From Alteromonas abrolhosensis (GTDB lineage Bacteria > Pseudomonadota > Gammaproteobacteria > Enterobacterales > Alteromonadaceae): a stretch of 64,000 bases of DNA. The stretch covers positions 732,403 to 796,402 of the forward strand of contig NZ_MEJH01000003.1 of NCBI RefSeq assembly GCF_001953635.1. Direction: 5' to 3'. Of this stretch, positions 25,859-34,682 are shown one piece after another (position 1 is the first letter of the stretch; each line of letters starts with the position of its first letter). The notes below the pieces were generated by a model, which saw nothing but the letters and a program-made list of their open reading frames with translations, had not been told where the DNA came from and searched no databases. A program made the position numbers and the translations under genes.

Positions 25859-26149
25859 TCATTCTGAACTTGAAGGGTCGTCAAACAACATATATTGTCC
25901 GTTTGCTTCACCCAGCTCCTTTTGCTCTTGCTTACGAGCGCGCATAAGCACTGCTTTTTTACGCCGAGCACATGCACTAATAATTTTGCGCTTTGTTGCG
26001 TCGTCAACCTTAAGCCAGTACAAACGCTCATCACGACTTCGATAACACCCCTTACAGAAGCCTCTTGGTCCGGACTCACACACACCAATACAAGGGCTAG
26101 GAATTTCGAAAAATTCCAACTGTTGGGATTGTGATTTTTGTTCCGTCAT
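25859..26149 (-). CDS. DUF1289 small cysteine-rich protein
   Basis: A small protein with the DUF1289 pattern: PCIGVCESGPRGFCKGCYRS followed by a Lys/Arg-rich segment. The four cysteines (C-x3-C-x8-C-x2-C) suggest binding of zinc or an iron-sulfur cluster; that is inference, as the family has no proven function. The ATG at 26149 gives 96 residues and is preferred because family members begin shortly before the cysteine motif. Upstream in-frame ATGs at 26188 and 26209 would give 109 or 116 residues, and none has a strong ribosome binding site. Confidence 0.78.
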   Translation of the reverse strand: MTEQKSQSQQLEFFEIPSPCIGVCESGPRGFCKGCYRSRDERLYWLKVDDATKRKIISACARRKKAVLMRARKQEQKELGEANGQYMLFDDPSSSE

Positions 26150-26422
26150 GTCTATGGCATAACCTGTAAAAGGTGAAACGAATACCATGCACTGTGACTT
26201 TTCAGGCAAGCAGCAGTGGCCACGCTTTAGCTTTATCCATATAAATTAAAACGCATGTTCTAATATCTAACCACTAGACATTAGCAGTAAAGCATTTCGA
26301 TTACTTAAGCCTGACTGCCTAAGCACTGAGCAAATACGACTAGCAGGCTCACATAATTAACTCATAGCATAGCACGAAATAGGACATGTTGACCGTTAGA
26401 CCCTACCCTATAGCCTGTTAAA

Positions 26423-27133
26423 CTAATCAATTAACGTATATTCAATGGTGGAAACCACACGCACTTTCTTAATATGCGGATGATGACTGTCGCGACTTGA
26501 AATACTAAACTGCCCTTGGTTAGCACGCTTAATCTTGCCTAAGGTACTTTTCGAATCTTTAGCAAACTTTTCCGCAACCTCACGTGCGTTTAACGTAGCC
26601 TCTTCTATCATTTCAGGTTTTACGTCATTTAAGCGCGTGAACACGTAGTCAGGCTGCGCGCGATAGCTTTGGTCTGATAATACAATACCGGTTTTAATCA
26701 GCTCGCCTATTTGCTGCATAAGCTCTCGCACTTTTTCAACATCGTCTGAAAATACTGTAACGGTTTGAATAGCGCTGTAGCGAAATGGCGCTTTTTCGCT
26801 ACTTCCATATTGCTGTGCTAGTTTATCGTTGATTTCAGGCTTACCTATCGTAATACTTTCAGCAGTTATCCCTTTTTCTTCTAGGAATTTAGCCACATTT
26901 AGGCTGTTTTTCTCAATGTGCTCGTACAGCTGAGGTAAATCGTTGCCCGCGTCTACAAATTGAATAGGCCAAATAACCTGATCTGCGATGTACTCTCGCT
27001 CCGACAGCCCTTTTACGGTGACTACCCTATCCCATGTTTGCATATCGTTCATGGCAGAAGATACCTGAACGCCAAATAAAGACACCGCAATGACCATGCC
27101 CAACGCCATCACTATTGCCGCACCTACCTTCAT
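26423..27133 (-). CDS. SIMPL domain (DUF541) protein
   Basis: A 236-residue protein with one N-terminal membrane segment or signal anchor (about residues 5-27, ending VSSA) and a SIMPL/DUF541 domain. The domain begins RVVTVKGLSEREYIAD, as in periplasmic members such as E. coli YggE, some of which were linked to oxidative stress tolerance. The start was set at 27133 because GGAG lies seven bases before it and inside an alternative upstream ATG at 27145. It lies downstream of the RND efflux genes but is separated from them by a strong terminator, so it is probably transcribed on its own. Confidence 0.85.
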   Translation of the reverse strand: MKVGAAIVMALGMVIAVSLFGVQVSSAMNDMQTWDRVVTVKGLSEREYIADQVIWPIQFVDAGNDLPQLYEHIEKNSLNVAKFLEEKGITAESITIGKPEINDKLAQQYGSSEKAPFRYSAIQTVTVFSDDVEKVRELMQQIGELIKTGIVLSDQSYRAQPDYVFTRLNDVKPEMIEEATLNAREVAEKFAKDSKSTLGKIKRANQGQFSISSRDSHHPHIKKVRVVSTIEYTLID

Positions 27134-27235
27134 TTTAATCTCCATTTTATCTGTTGTGCTTTCACGTAACTTTTAGGATATAAGCGAATATAAGCTTTAC
27201 AGCTACGTAAAACGAGAAGAATGCTGACCAATGGT

Positions 27236-27267
27236 GGCAAAAAAAGGCCACTCATATGAGTGGCCTA
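27236..27267 (-). terminator. Terminator of the RND efflux operon
   Basis: A perfect 22-base palindrome (AGGCCACTCATATGAGTGGCCT) at 27245-27266 is followed on the minus strand by seven T. It lies 42 bases beyond the pump gene stop. Confidence 0.92.
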
Positions 27268-27308
27268 AAGAGCCCCTTAAGAGGGCAACGCTTGGGTAGA
27301 CGGGAGAG

Positions 27309-30300
27309 TTAACCTTTACGCTGTATGAGGTAATAAAATACCGGGGTTAAGATAAGTCCAAACACAGTGACACCAATCATGCCTGAGAATACCGCTACTC
27401 CCATAGCTTGACGCATTTCTGCACCCGCTCCTGTAGAGATAACCATAGGCAACACACCCATAATGAATGCAATTGACGTCATTAAGATTGGGCGAAGACG
27501 TAGGCGGCTTGCTTCTTTGATTGCTGAAAGTGCATCCATGCCACTGTCTTGCAACTCTTTGGCGAATTCAACAATAAGAATGGCGTTCTTCGTAGCTAGG
27601 CCAACCAACACGATCAACCCGATTTGGGTGAAGATATTGTTGTCGCCACCGTAAATTTGTACACCGATAAGCGCGCTCAATAAGGTCATTGGAACAATCA
27701 ATATAATCGCCAGCGGCAAGCGTAGGCTCTCATATTGCGCAGCCAAGACTAAGAACACCAAAAGCACTACGAGAGGAAACACAAACGCAGAGGCGTTACC
27801 GGCCAATATTTGTTGGTAAGTCAATTCTGTCCATTCGTAGGTCATTCCTAACGGCAAGGTTTCAGCCAGGATTTCTTCGATAGCCGCTTTCGCTTGATCT
27901 GATGAATAACCAGGCGCAGGAGCACCGTTAATTTCTGCGGTAACGTAGCCATTGTAGTGCATTACACGGTCTGGGCCGGCGCTATGTTGAACGTCTAGAA
28001 AAGAACCTAGTGGAATCATTTCTCCTTGGCTATTTCTAATTTTAAACTGGGTAATATCGCCTATTTCTTGACGGTATTGCGCGTCTGCCTGCACGTTTAC
28101 TTGGTAGGTACGACCAAATAAATTGAAGTCGTTGACATATAACGAACCCAAGTAGGCTTGTAATGTGGTGAATAACGTATCGATATTCACGCCTTGGCTT
28201 ACTGCCTTTTCACGATCTACGTCCACATCAAGTTGTGGCACCGCGACGGTAAAACTAGTGAATGAGCCGGTTAGCGCTGGGTGTGCCCACGCTTTACCTA
28301 TCACTTCTTGCGTTACACGCTCAAGCTCTTCAAAACCTAGGTTCCCTCTATCTTCCACTTGCAGACGGAAGCCTCCTATTGTGCCTAAGCCCATCACCGG
28401 TGGAGGTGGAAAAATAGCCACGTAAGCGCCTTTAATCGAGCCGAACTGCTGATTTAGTTTGGCTGCAATGGCGCCAGCGGATAATTCTGGTGACTGTCTC
28501 TCATCAAACGGCTTAAGCGGTGTAAATAAAATTCCAGAACTAGGGCTATTGGTAAAACCATTGATATTTAGGCCCGGGAAAGCAACGGCATCTGACACGC
28601 CAGGGTGCTCCATGGCAATACGAGACATTTCCCTGATCACTTCTTCTGTTCTGTCTAAACTTGCTGCGTTAGGAAGCTGCGCGAAAGCAACCAAGTATTG
28701 TTTGTCTTGGCCTGGCACATAACCTGTGGGTGTGGTGGCGAATTGATTGTAGGTGAGTGCAATCAGGCCAGCATACAACACCAATACAATTCCGCTTTTA
28801 CGGATTAACCCGCCCACTGCACCTGTATAACGCTTTGAACCACGTTCAAACACACGGTTAAATGGCTTAAATACAAAGCGACCGAACACTTTATCCATAC
28901 CACGAGTTAGCCAGTCGTTGGCTTTTCCATGAGGCTTCAATAGCAAAGCTGATAAAGCAGGGCTTAACGTAAGTGAGTTAATCGCTGATATAACTGTTGA
29001 AATAGTGATAGTAAGCGCAAACTGCTTATAGAACTGCCCGGTCAAACCACTCATAAATGCGGTAGGAATGAAAACCGCTGCCAATACTAACGTGGTGGCA
29101 ATAATAGGCCCAGTCACTTCTTTCATTGCCTGAACAGTAGCATCAAAAGGCGACTTACCTTCGGCAATATTTCTCTCGACATTTTCAACCACAACAATGG
29201 CGTCATCTACGACGATGCCAATAGCCAGTACTAAACCAAATAGCGACAACGCGTTAAGTGAAAAACCCATTAACTGCATGAACGCGAACGTACCTACCAG
29301 TGATATGGGTACTGCTACTAAGGGAATAATAGAAGCTCGCCAAGTTTGAAGAAATAACACCACTACAAGAACAACAAGTAATATCGCTTCAAAAAGTGTA
29401 TTCACTACAGCTTCAATTGAGCCCCTTACAAATACCGTAGGATCGTAAACAATGTCATATTCCAAGCCGTCAGGAAACGCCTTAGAAAGCTCCGCCATGC
29501 GCGCACGCACATCGTCAGATATTTGAATTGCATTAGAGCCTGGCGCTTGAAAGATTGGAATTGCCGCTGCTGGGTTATTGTTTAAAAGCGAGCGAAGCGC
29601 GTAATTATCAGCCCCAAGCTCAATACGCGCGACATCTTTTAGGCGCGTTATTTCACCATTTTCGCCCGACTTAACGATAATATTTTCAAATTCGGTTTCG
29701 TCTTTTAAACGACCGCGTACGTTAATAAGTAGCTGAAATTCACTCGTACCTGTGGGCTGAGCACCCAGACTTCCCGCTGCAGCCTGTTGGTTTTGATCGG
29801 CGATAGCAGCGGCGACATCCCCCGGATTTAGTTGAAGCGCAGCTAATTTGTTAGGGTCTAGCCAAACGCGCATGCTGAATTCACCTGCACCGAATAAGCG
29901 CACTTGCCCTACTCCATTAATTCGGGCTAGTTCATCTTTAACAAACTGGTCGGCATAGTTTGAAAGGTAAAGCATGTCATAGCGTTTATCCGGCGATGTT
30001 AAATGCACTACCATGGTTAAATCTGGCGAAGATTTTTCAGTAACCACACCTAATCGCTGTACTTCCTGAGGCAAACGCGGTGTTGCGCGATTTACGCGGT
30101 TTTGAACCAGCGTAGTCGCTTCGTCAGGATCAGTACCAATACCAAAGGTAATGGTTAACGTCATACGGCCATCACTGGTTGCCTGTGATGACATGTACAA
30201 CATATTTTCAACCCCGTTAATTTCTTGCTCTAGCGGTGTTGCAACCGTTTCAGCTATTACTTCAGGGTTTGCACCAGGATAACTTGCCGTAACCACCACA

Positions 30301-30431
30301 GTAGGCGGTACCACTTCTGGGTACTCTGTAATAGGCAGTTGCCAAACTGCAATGGCACCACCTATAAAAATAAGTAGGGACAGCACGCCCGCGAAAATCG
30401 GGCGGCTAATGAAAAATTGCGAAATATTCAT
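27309..30431 (-). CDS. RND efflux pump, inner-membrane permease (HAE1 family)
   Basis: A 1040-residue proton-driven multidrug exporter of the AcrB/MexB type. It has twelve membrane helices and two large periplasmic loops. The proton-relay pair Asp409-Asp410 lies in helix 4 (GIVVDDAIVVVENVER). The N-terminus (MNISQFFISRPIFAGVLSLL) and the GYVPGQDKQYL segment near residue 575 are typical. The ATG overlaps the adaptor gene's stop by one base (TAATG), indicating tight coupling. No outer-membrane channel gene accompanies the pair, so a TolC-type channel encoded elsewhere would be needed. Substrates are not predictable. Confidence 0.94.
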   Translation of the reverse strand: MNISQFFISRPIFAGVLSLLIFIGGAIAVWQLPITEYPEVVPPTVVVTASYPGANPEVIAETVATPLEQEINGVENMLYMSSQATSDGRMTLTITFGIGTDPDEATTLVQNRVNRATPRLPQEVQRLGVVTEKSSPDLTMVVHLTSPDKRYDMLYLSNYADQFVKDELARINGVGQVRLFGAGEFSMRVWLDPNKLAALQLNPGDVAAAIADQNQQAAAGSLGAQPTGTSEFQLLINVRGRLKDETEFENIIVKSGENGEITRLKDVARIELGADNYALRSLLNNNPAAAIPIFQAPGSNAIQISDDVRARMAELSKAFPDGLEYDIVYDPTVFVRGSIEAVVNTLFEAILLVVLVVVLFLQTWRASIIPLVAVPISLVGTFAFMQLMGFSLNALSLFGLVLAIGIVVDDAIVVVENVERNIAEGKSPFDATVQAMKEVTGPIIATTLVLAAVFIPTAFMSGLTGQFYKQFALTITISTVISAINSLTLSPALSALLLKPHGKANDWLTRGMDKVFGRFVFKPFNRVFERGSKRYTGAVGGLIRKSGIVLVLYAGLIALTYNQFATTPTGYVPGQDKQYLVAFAQLPNAASLDRTEEVIREMSRIAMEHPGVSDAVAFPGLNINGFTNSPSSGILFTPLKPFDERQSPELSAGAIAAKLNQQFGSIKGAYVAIFPPPPVMGLGTIGGFRLQVEDRGNLGFEELERVTQEVIGKAWAHPALTGSFTSFTVAVPQLDVDVDREKAVSQGVNIDTLFTTLQAYLGSLYVNDFNLFGRTYQVNVQADAQYRQEIGDITQFKIRNSQGEMIPLGSFLDVQHSAGPDRVMHYNGYVTAEINGAPAPGYSSDQAKAAIEEILAETLPLGMTYEWTELTYQQILAGNASAFVFPLVVLLVFLVLAAQYESLRLPLAIILIVPMTLLSALIGVQIYGGDNNIFTQIGLIVLVGLATKNAILIVEFAKELQDSGMDALSAIKEASRLRLRPILMTSIAFIMGVLPMVISTGAGAEMRQAMGVAVFSGMIGVTVFGLILTPVFYYLIQRKG

Positions 30432-31708
30432 TACTTAAGACCTGCTGTCGCTGTACCTGCGGTAAATGAACCACCAGATAGAACATCTTCGACTTGAGAC
30501 ATGTTTTGCGTTACTTGGGTTGCGGTATCAACGCGCGACTGCCAGCTTGATAAATTAGCAAGTGCATCTTCATCACCCATAGGTACTTCGTTAGGAGCAA
30601 CCTGGGCGCCAGGGCGTACACGCTGTAAGCCATCAACCACAATGGTGTCGTTAGCATTCAGGCCACTTGTGATAATGCGCATGCTACCCACTTTGTCACC
30701 TAGTTTAACTGCACGGTATTCCACTTTACTGTCGTCGTTCACAACCAGAACAAACTTGTTGTTAAGATCTGTGCCTATGGCTTTTTCTTTGATAAGAATA
30801 CCCTGTTCATCGGTATCGCCTGCCAGTTTCAAATGCGCAAACAAGCCTGGAATTAGCCTGCCTTCTTCGTTGTTGAATACGGCACGAACACGCAAAGTAC
30901 CTGTACTGGCATTCACTTGGTTGTCGATGAAGTCAATTTGACCCCAGTGGTTGTAATCAGATTCATTTGCCAACCGCATAGCTACAGGTTGATCGCTAAC
31001 TGCACTTGATGCATTTGCCTTGTCAGTTAAGTAGTTAAGGTAAGTTTGCTCATCAATATCGAAATACGCATACAAACGGTCGGTCGATACAATACGAGTT
31101 AACTCGGTTTGACCAGCGGTAACAAAGTTACCTTCTGTGATATTAGCGCGAGAAATACGCCCTGAAATTGGAGCTTCAACACGAGCAAACCCGCGATTTA
31201 AGCGCGCAACGTCAAGCGCTGCCTGAGTTTGGCTTAGGCTGGCTAATGCCTGATTCTTCTCGGCTAAGCGTGCATCAAGCACCTCTTCGGACACGGCTTG
31301 AGTTTTACGCAATTTAAAAGCACGGTTGTAGTTTTGCTCAGCCAGTTGCACTCGGCTTTTCGCCTCTTCAAGCTGCGCTGTTAACCTGTCGACTTCTGCT
31401 TTGAAAGTACGGTTATCTATCAAGAATAAGGTTTGCCCTTGTTCAACATATTCGCCTTCATCAAATGCAACAAAGTCTATATAACCCGACACCCGTGGGC
31501 GAAGCGCAACAATTTGCGGAGACTCTAGGCGACCTGTAAAATTATCCCATTCGGTTAAACGTTGAGACACCACCGTAGCCACATCCACAGGCACTCCAGC
31601 ATTTGCATTCGCGCTCATCGATTGACTTGGATCCTGCTCATCATCACCACACGCAGCGACTAGCGCAGTTAGGCTTACTATTGCCAATAAACGGGTAAAA
31701 GTTTTCAT
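30431..31708 (-). CDS. RND efflux periplasmic adaptor lipoprotein
   Basis: A 425-residue membrane fusion protein of the AcrA/MexA type that bridges the inner-membrane pump and the outer-membrane channel. The signal peptide ends in a lipobox (LVAAC, Cys20), so it is predicted to be lipid-anchored to the inner membrane. A lipoyl-like domain (RPRVSGYIDFVAFDEGEYVEQGQTLF), a coiled-coil hairpin rich in Glu, Gln and Ala (about 108-170) and beta-barrel domains follow. It is the first gene of a two-gene operon, divergent from a LysR-type gene that is the likely regulator. Confidence 0.93.
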   Translation of the reverse strand: MKTFTRLLAIVSLTALVAACGDDEQDPSQSMSANANAGVPVDVATVVSQRLTEWDNFTGRLESPQIVALRPRVSGYIDFVAFDEGEYVEQGQTLFLIDNRTFKAEVDRLTAQLEEAKSRVQLAEQNYNRAFKLRKTQAVSEEVLDARLAEKNQALASLSQTQAALDVARLNRGFARVEAPISGRISRANITEGNFVTAGQTELTRIVSTDRLYAYFDIDEQTYLNYLTDKANASSAVSDQPVAMRLANESDYNHWGQIDFIDNQVNASTGTLRVRAVFNNEEGRLIPGLFAHLKLAGDTDEQGILIKEKAIGTDLNNKFVLVVNDDSKVEYRAVKLGDKVGSMRIITSGLNANDTIVVDGLQRVRPGAQVAPNEVPMGDEDALANLSSWQSRVDTATQVTQNMSQVEDVLSGGSFTAGTATAGLK

Positions 31709-31801
31709 TGCAAGATTCTCTTAAAAATTAAACTAAAGTTTGATGAAGCGCATTATGCACACCATCCAACAATAAAAATAATTATCTTTTTATATGCAAC
31801 A

Positions 31802-31821
31802 CATCACATGATGTTATATAT
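31802..31821. promoter_or_regulatory. Possible LysR autoregulatory site
   Basis: An inverted repeat CATCA-CA-TGATG (31802-31813) lies in the 153-base gap between divergent transcription units. It directly precedes TATATT (about 31816-31821), a candidate -10 for the LysR gene. This is the usual location for LysR binding, but the site is short, so support is weak. Confidence 0.35.
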
Positions 31822-31861
31822 TGAGGATCGGGCTGAACGACAACAGACAGCGGAGAGAACC

Positions 31862-32932
31862 ATGCGTCCACACGATTTGAATCTATTAATGATTTTTGAT
31901 GCCATCATGACTGAAGGGGCAATTACCCGTGCAGCTGACAGGCTGTCAATGACACAGCCGGCGGTCTCTAACGCACTTTCTCGTATGCGCACCGCTTGGA
32001 ACGATGAGCTTTTTGTAAAAGACGGGCGTGGTATTCAACCTACCTCCTTCGCTAAAAATTTGTGGAGTCAGATTCAAGGCCCGTTAGGCGAGCTAGAAGT
32101 CGCCGTTAACCCTACAGACTTCAATCCGGCAACGGCTAAACGCACCTTTCGTATTGCAGCGACTGACAGCATTGTTTCCATGGTGTGGGGGCCGCTTCGA
32201 AAAGTTATCGAGAACGAAGCGCCAGGTATTAATATCCATGCTATTCCTAATTACGACATGGAAACCGATAAAATACTCAAAGATGCTGAAGCAGAGCTCA
32301 CTTTCTCTAAATATCAGGAGCCTGGCTCGGTTATTCGCGCTGAACATGTTCTCGACCCAAGCTGGGTTGTCGTAATGCGCCCCGATCATCCTTTAGCAAA
32401 ATCTCAATTGACCTTAGAAGACTTTGTTGCTGCAGACCACCTTCTAGTGTCGGTGACCGGGGATGTGACTGGTCCGACAGATCAGGTACTGGCGAATTTG
32501 GGCCTTAAACGCCGCGTGGCAATGTCTGTAAATCAGTTTTACAACGCTACGCCGCTACTTAAAGACAGTAACTTAATCTGTGTTGCGCCGTCTTTAGTGA
32601 TGGAAAAAGAGATTTTTTCGGGTGAACTGGCTGTGTTTGAAACACCGATAGAGATTGTAAGCTCACCTTTGTCTGTCATGTGGCATAAGCGTCAAGACCA
32701 AGACGCGGGCTTGCAGTGGCTTAGAGGACTGGTAGTTAAATTTATTCGCGAACGAGTACAACGCCATGAAATGCTGCTCTCTCAATGCTGCAGAAAAGCA
32801 TACTGTGCGGAAACGGTTAAGCGCTTTATGGACCAGCGAGATATGGGCTGTGAGGAATTTTCGCCCGCGCATTTACAAACTCCGAGTAATGATGAAGAAG
32901 CAAAAATCATAGCAGGAAAAGAAACAGCATAA
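31862..32932 (+). CDS. LysR family regulator divergent from RND efflux genes
   Basis: A 356-residue LysR-type regulator counted from the ATG at 31862, which has GGAGAG six bases upstream; an upstream in-frame ATG at 31808 is less likely. The helix-turn-helix spans about residues 4-62 (LNLLMIFDAIMTEGAITRAADRLSMTQPAVSNALSRM), of the NodD/LeuO-like subgroup. The effector domain follows from about residue 90. It carries an unusual C-terminal tail of about 55 residues with several cysteines (QCCRKAYC and a later CEEF) beyond the normal end near 300. Divergent placement suggests control of the adjacent RND operon. Confidence 0.88.
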   Translation: MRPHDLNLLMIFDAIMTEGAITRAADRLSMTQPAVSNALSRMRTAWNDELFVKDGRGIQPTSFAKNLWSQIQGPLGELEVAVNPTDFNPATAKRTFRIAATDSIVSMVWGPLRKVIENEAPGINIHAIPNYDMETDKILKDAEAELTFSKYQEPGSVIRAEHVLDPSWVVVMRPDHPLAKSQLTLEDFVAADHLLVSVTGDVTGPTDQVLANLGLKRRVAMSVNQFYNATPLLKDSNLICVAPSLVMEKEIFSGELAVFETPIEIVSSPLSVMWHKRQDQDAGLQWLRGLVVKFIRERVQRHEMLLSQCCRKAYCAETVKRFMDQRDMGCEEFSPAHLQTPSNDEEAKIIAGKETA

Positions 32933-32984
32933 TCGAATAGCTTTAGCACCGAAAAGTCTATCTCAATGCTAACTATCAAGAAAT

Positions 32985-33018
32985 AATACAAACGCTGTCG
33001 ATAGACAGCGTTTGTATT
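32985..33018. terminator. Hairpin between convergent LysR and PEP-CTERM genes
   Basis: A perfect 15-base-pair stem (AATACAAACGCTGTC, loop GATA, GACAGCGTTTGTATT) sits between converging genes. There is no long T-run on either side, so it is a weaker intrinsic terminator in form, but its position fits one. Confidence 0.65.
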
Positions 33019-33031
33019 GTAAGGTTTGACT

Positions 33032-34018
33032 TTATTTTCTGAGTTTGAAACGACGCGTCAGTGCTAACAAGCAAAGCCCAAATAAACCTATTGAAGACGG
33101 CGTAGGCACAGTTGTTGAATCGTCATCATCCGGTAGGTCTATAGTTGCCAAAGAACCAGCCATTACGTAGGCATAGTCAACAGATACTTGTTCTCCAGCC
33201 AACAAATCACCTAAGCTAAAGGCGATGCCTATTCCATTATCACCGGTTGAACTATCGCCCAAGTTTCCACCAGCAAGATAGGTAAGAGGGTCAAAAACGC
33301 TACAGCAAGCACCTACAATACCTGTATTTTGCGTGAACGAGGTATTTGCAAACAAGCCAAGAGGAGTACCACTTACAGAGCCGAGAGAGCCGACAAAGTT
33401 TTCAACAGCAACATCGCCAGAATCAAGCGCGTCACCATCACCGTTGTTGTCGATGCCACGTTGATTGTTAGTCGCTGACGTTCCGTGCGCCCTTGAATCA
33501 GGATCTGGGTCAATTGCACGAGCGAACAACAGGTCGGTAATATCAACAAGCGCTTCAATCGTAGTTTTGATATTCACTCGTTCTTCATCATCGTTAAAGA
33601 AAAAGTCGTGTACGATATTGATTACGCTATTAGTACCACTCCAACGAACGTGATTATCAAAAGAAGAGCCGGGAGTCATGTCCGTAAGCGAGACGAGAGA
33701 AAAATCATCACCACTTGTAACATCACCAGAAGCTGAGTTGCTATTACCTAGTAACCCAGAAGAGCCGGTTACAGTATTGTAGCGAATACCAAAAGCTTCG
33801 TGGGGAGTGCCTGGCGCTAAGTAGTCAAAATTCGAATCAAAATTACCTAGCCCTGTACTATCATAAACAAGCCCAGGGTTGAAGCCGCGATTACCTAGGG
33901 TACCATCATTACTTACTTGAGTAAGAACATAATCTCCCGTCATGATTATATTCGCCGATGCGGTGCCGGTAAGGGTTAGAGCTAACCCTAAAGTGCTTGC
34001 TAACAAATTTTTTTTCAT
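33032..34018 (-). CDS. Secreted protein with PEP-CTERM-like sorting signal
   Basis: A 328-residue protein with an N-terminal signal peptide (residues 1-22, ending ASA) and a C-terminal tripartite tail: a Pro-containing motif (VPTPSS), a hydrophobic segment (IGLFGLCLLAL) and a basic end (TRRFKLRK). This matches PEP-CTERM sorting signals processed by exosortase, although the motif here is VPTP rather than VPEP. The mature part is rich in Asp, Asn, Ser and Gly with no catalytic motif recognised. It would be expected at the cell surface or in an extracellular matrix. No exosortase gene lies in the window. Function unknown. Confidence 0.75.
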   Translation of the reverse strand: MKKNLLASTLGLALTLTGTASANIIMTGDYVLTQVSNDGTLGNRGFNPGLVYDSTGLGNFDSNFDYLAPGTPHEAFGIRYNTVTGSSGLLGNSNSASGDVTSGDDFSLVSLTDMTPGSSFDNHVRWSGTNSVINIVHDFFFNDDEERVNIKTTIEALVDITDLLFARAIDPDPDSRAHGTSATNNQRGIDNNGDGDALDSGDVAVENFVGSLGSVSGTPLGLFANTSFTQNTGIVGACCSVFDPLTYLAGGNLGDSSTGDNGIGIAFSLGDLLAGEQVSVDYAYVMAGSLATIDLPDDDDSTTVPTPSSIGLFGLCLLALTRRFKLRK

Positions 34019-34176
34019 AATTTTACGTCCTTATTGTTTAAAATGACTACCTTGTTAAAAAATTGCTAACGAACAATTAGCACAAAGAACGCCAAAATTT
34101 CAATCCATTGAAAATAAAGAAAAAAAAATTTAGGAGAAATTAAAAATTTTGACAAGTGTAAGAAATCTGGACACCG
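34019..34176. other. AT-rich gap upstream of the PEP-CTERM gene
   Basis: The sequence between the PEP-CTERM gene start and the pseudogene is very rich in A and T, and probably holds the PEP-CTERM gene promoter on the minus strand. No convincing hexamers or repeats were identified. Confidence 0.35.
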
Positions 34177-34539
34177 TTACCTGTCTTTATCTAGTGAGCA
34201 TCCAAGCGCGGCTAACCATGCAAGCGCTTCATTTTCAGAGTCACTGAAATAACATGCTAAGTTAGACGCTGCATATACGCGTTCAAACTGACTTTTGACC
34301 AAAGCGGGTATGTCTGCATCGCGAGTTACAAAAGCACAAGCTTGCACGAAAATCAAAAATCCTCAAGGCTGTTCACCTAAAGGTAAGGCGAGTTTTTTGA
34401 CATCTTCATGATAGCGTTGAAAAAGCGCTTTTGTTACTACTCCCTTTCCATCTAGGCGAATAATGTTGCCTTTAAGTTCAGCGCTGTATTCCCCAAACTT
34501 CACCTGTACTTTTAATGGGGCTTTAATCTTTGTTGGCAT
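34177..34539 (-). pseudogene. STAS/SpoIIAA-like gene broken by in-frame TGA
   Basis: A 121-codon frame on the minus strand starts at ATG 34539 and ends at TAA 34177, but it is interrupted by TGA at 34363-34365. Both sides are in the same frame. The first part (58 residues) ends LALPLGEQP; the stop falls where GFLIF continues. The second part ends with SNLACYFSDSENEALAWLAALG, which strongly resembles the C-terminus of small SpoIIAA-like/STAS-SEC14 proteins. The stop stands where many relatives have Trp (PW), so a single TGG to TGA change is the simplest cause. The middle also looks about 25-30 residues short compared with the family as I recall it. Probably a decayed gene; the first part could still make a 58-residue peptide. 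Confidence 0.65.
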
Positions 34540-34630
34540 CTATCACCACTTAATTTTTCTTGTGCCTAACATGCTTGTTCAGAATGGTATGGGTTTTGAA
34601 ACACATCTGTTTGAAGTTAAAGTGTAATAC

Positions 34631-34660
34631 AAAAAAACCCGCTTAAAAGCGGGTTTTTAA
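34631..34660 (-). terminator. Terminator of the pyruvate dehydrogenase operon
   Basis: A ten-base-pair stem (AAAAACCCGC and GCGGGTTTTT around TTAAAA) ends on the minus strand in seven T. It follows lpdA by about 23 bases. Confidence 0.93.
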
Positions 34661-34682
34661 AGCAATTTTAGAAGAAGCTAGT

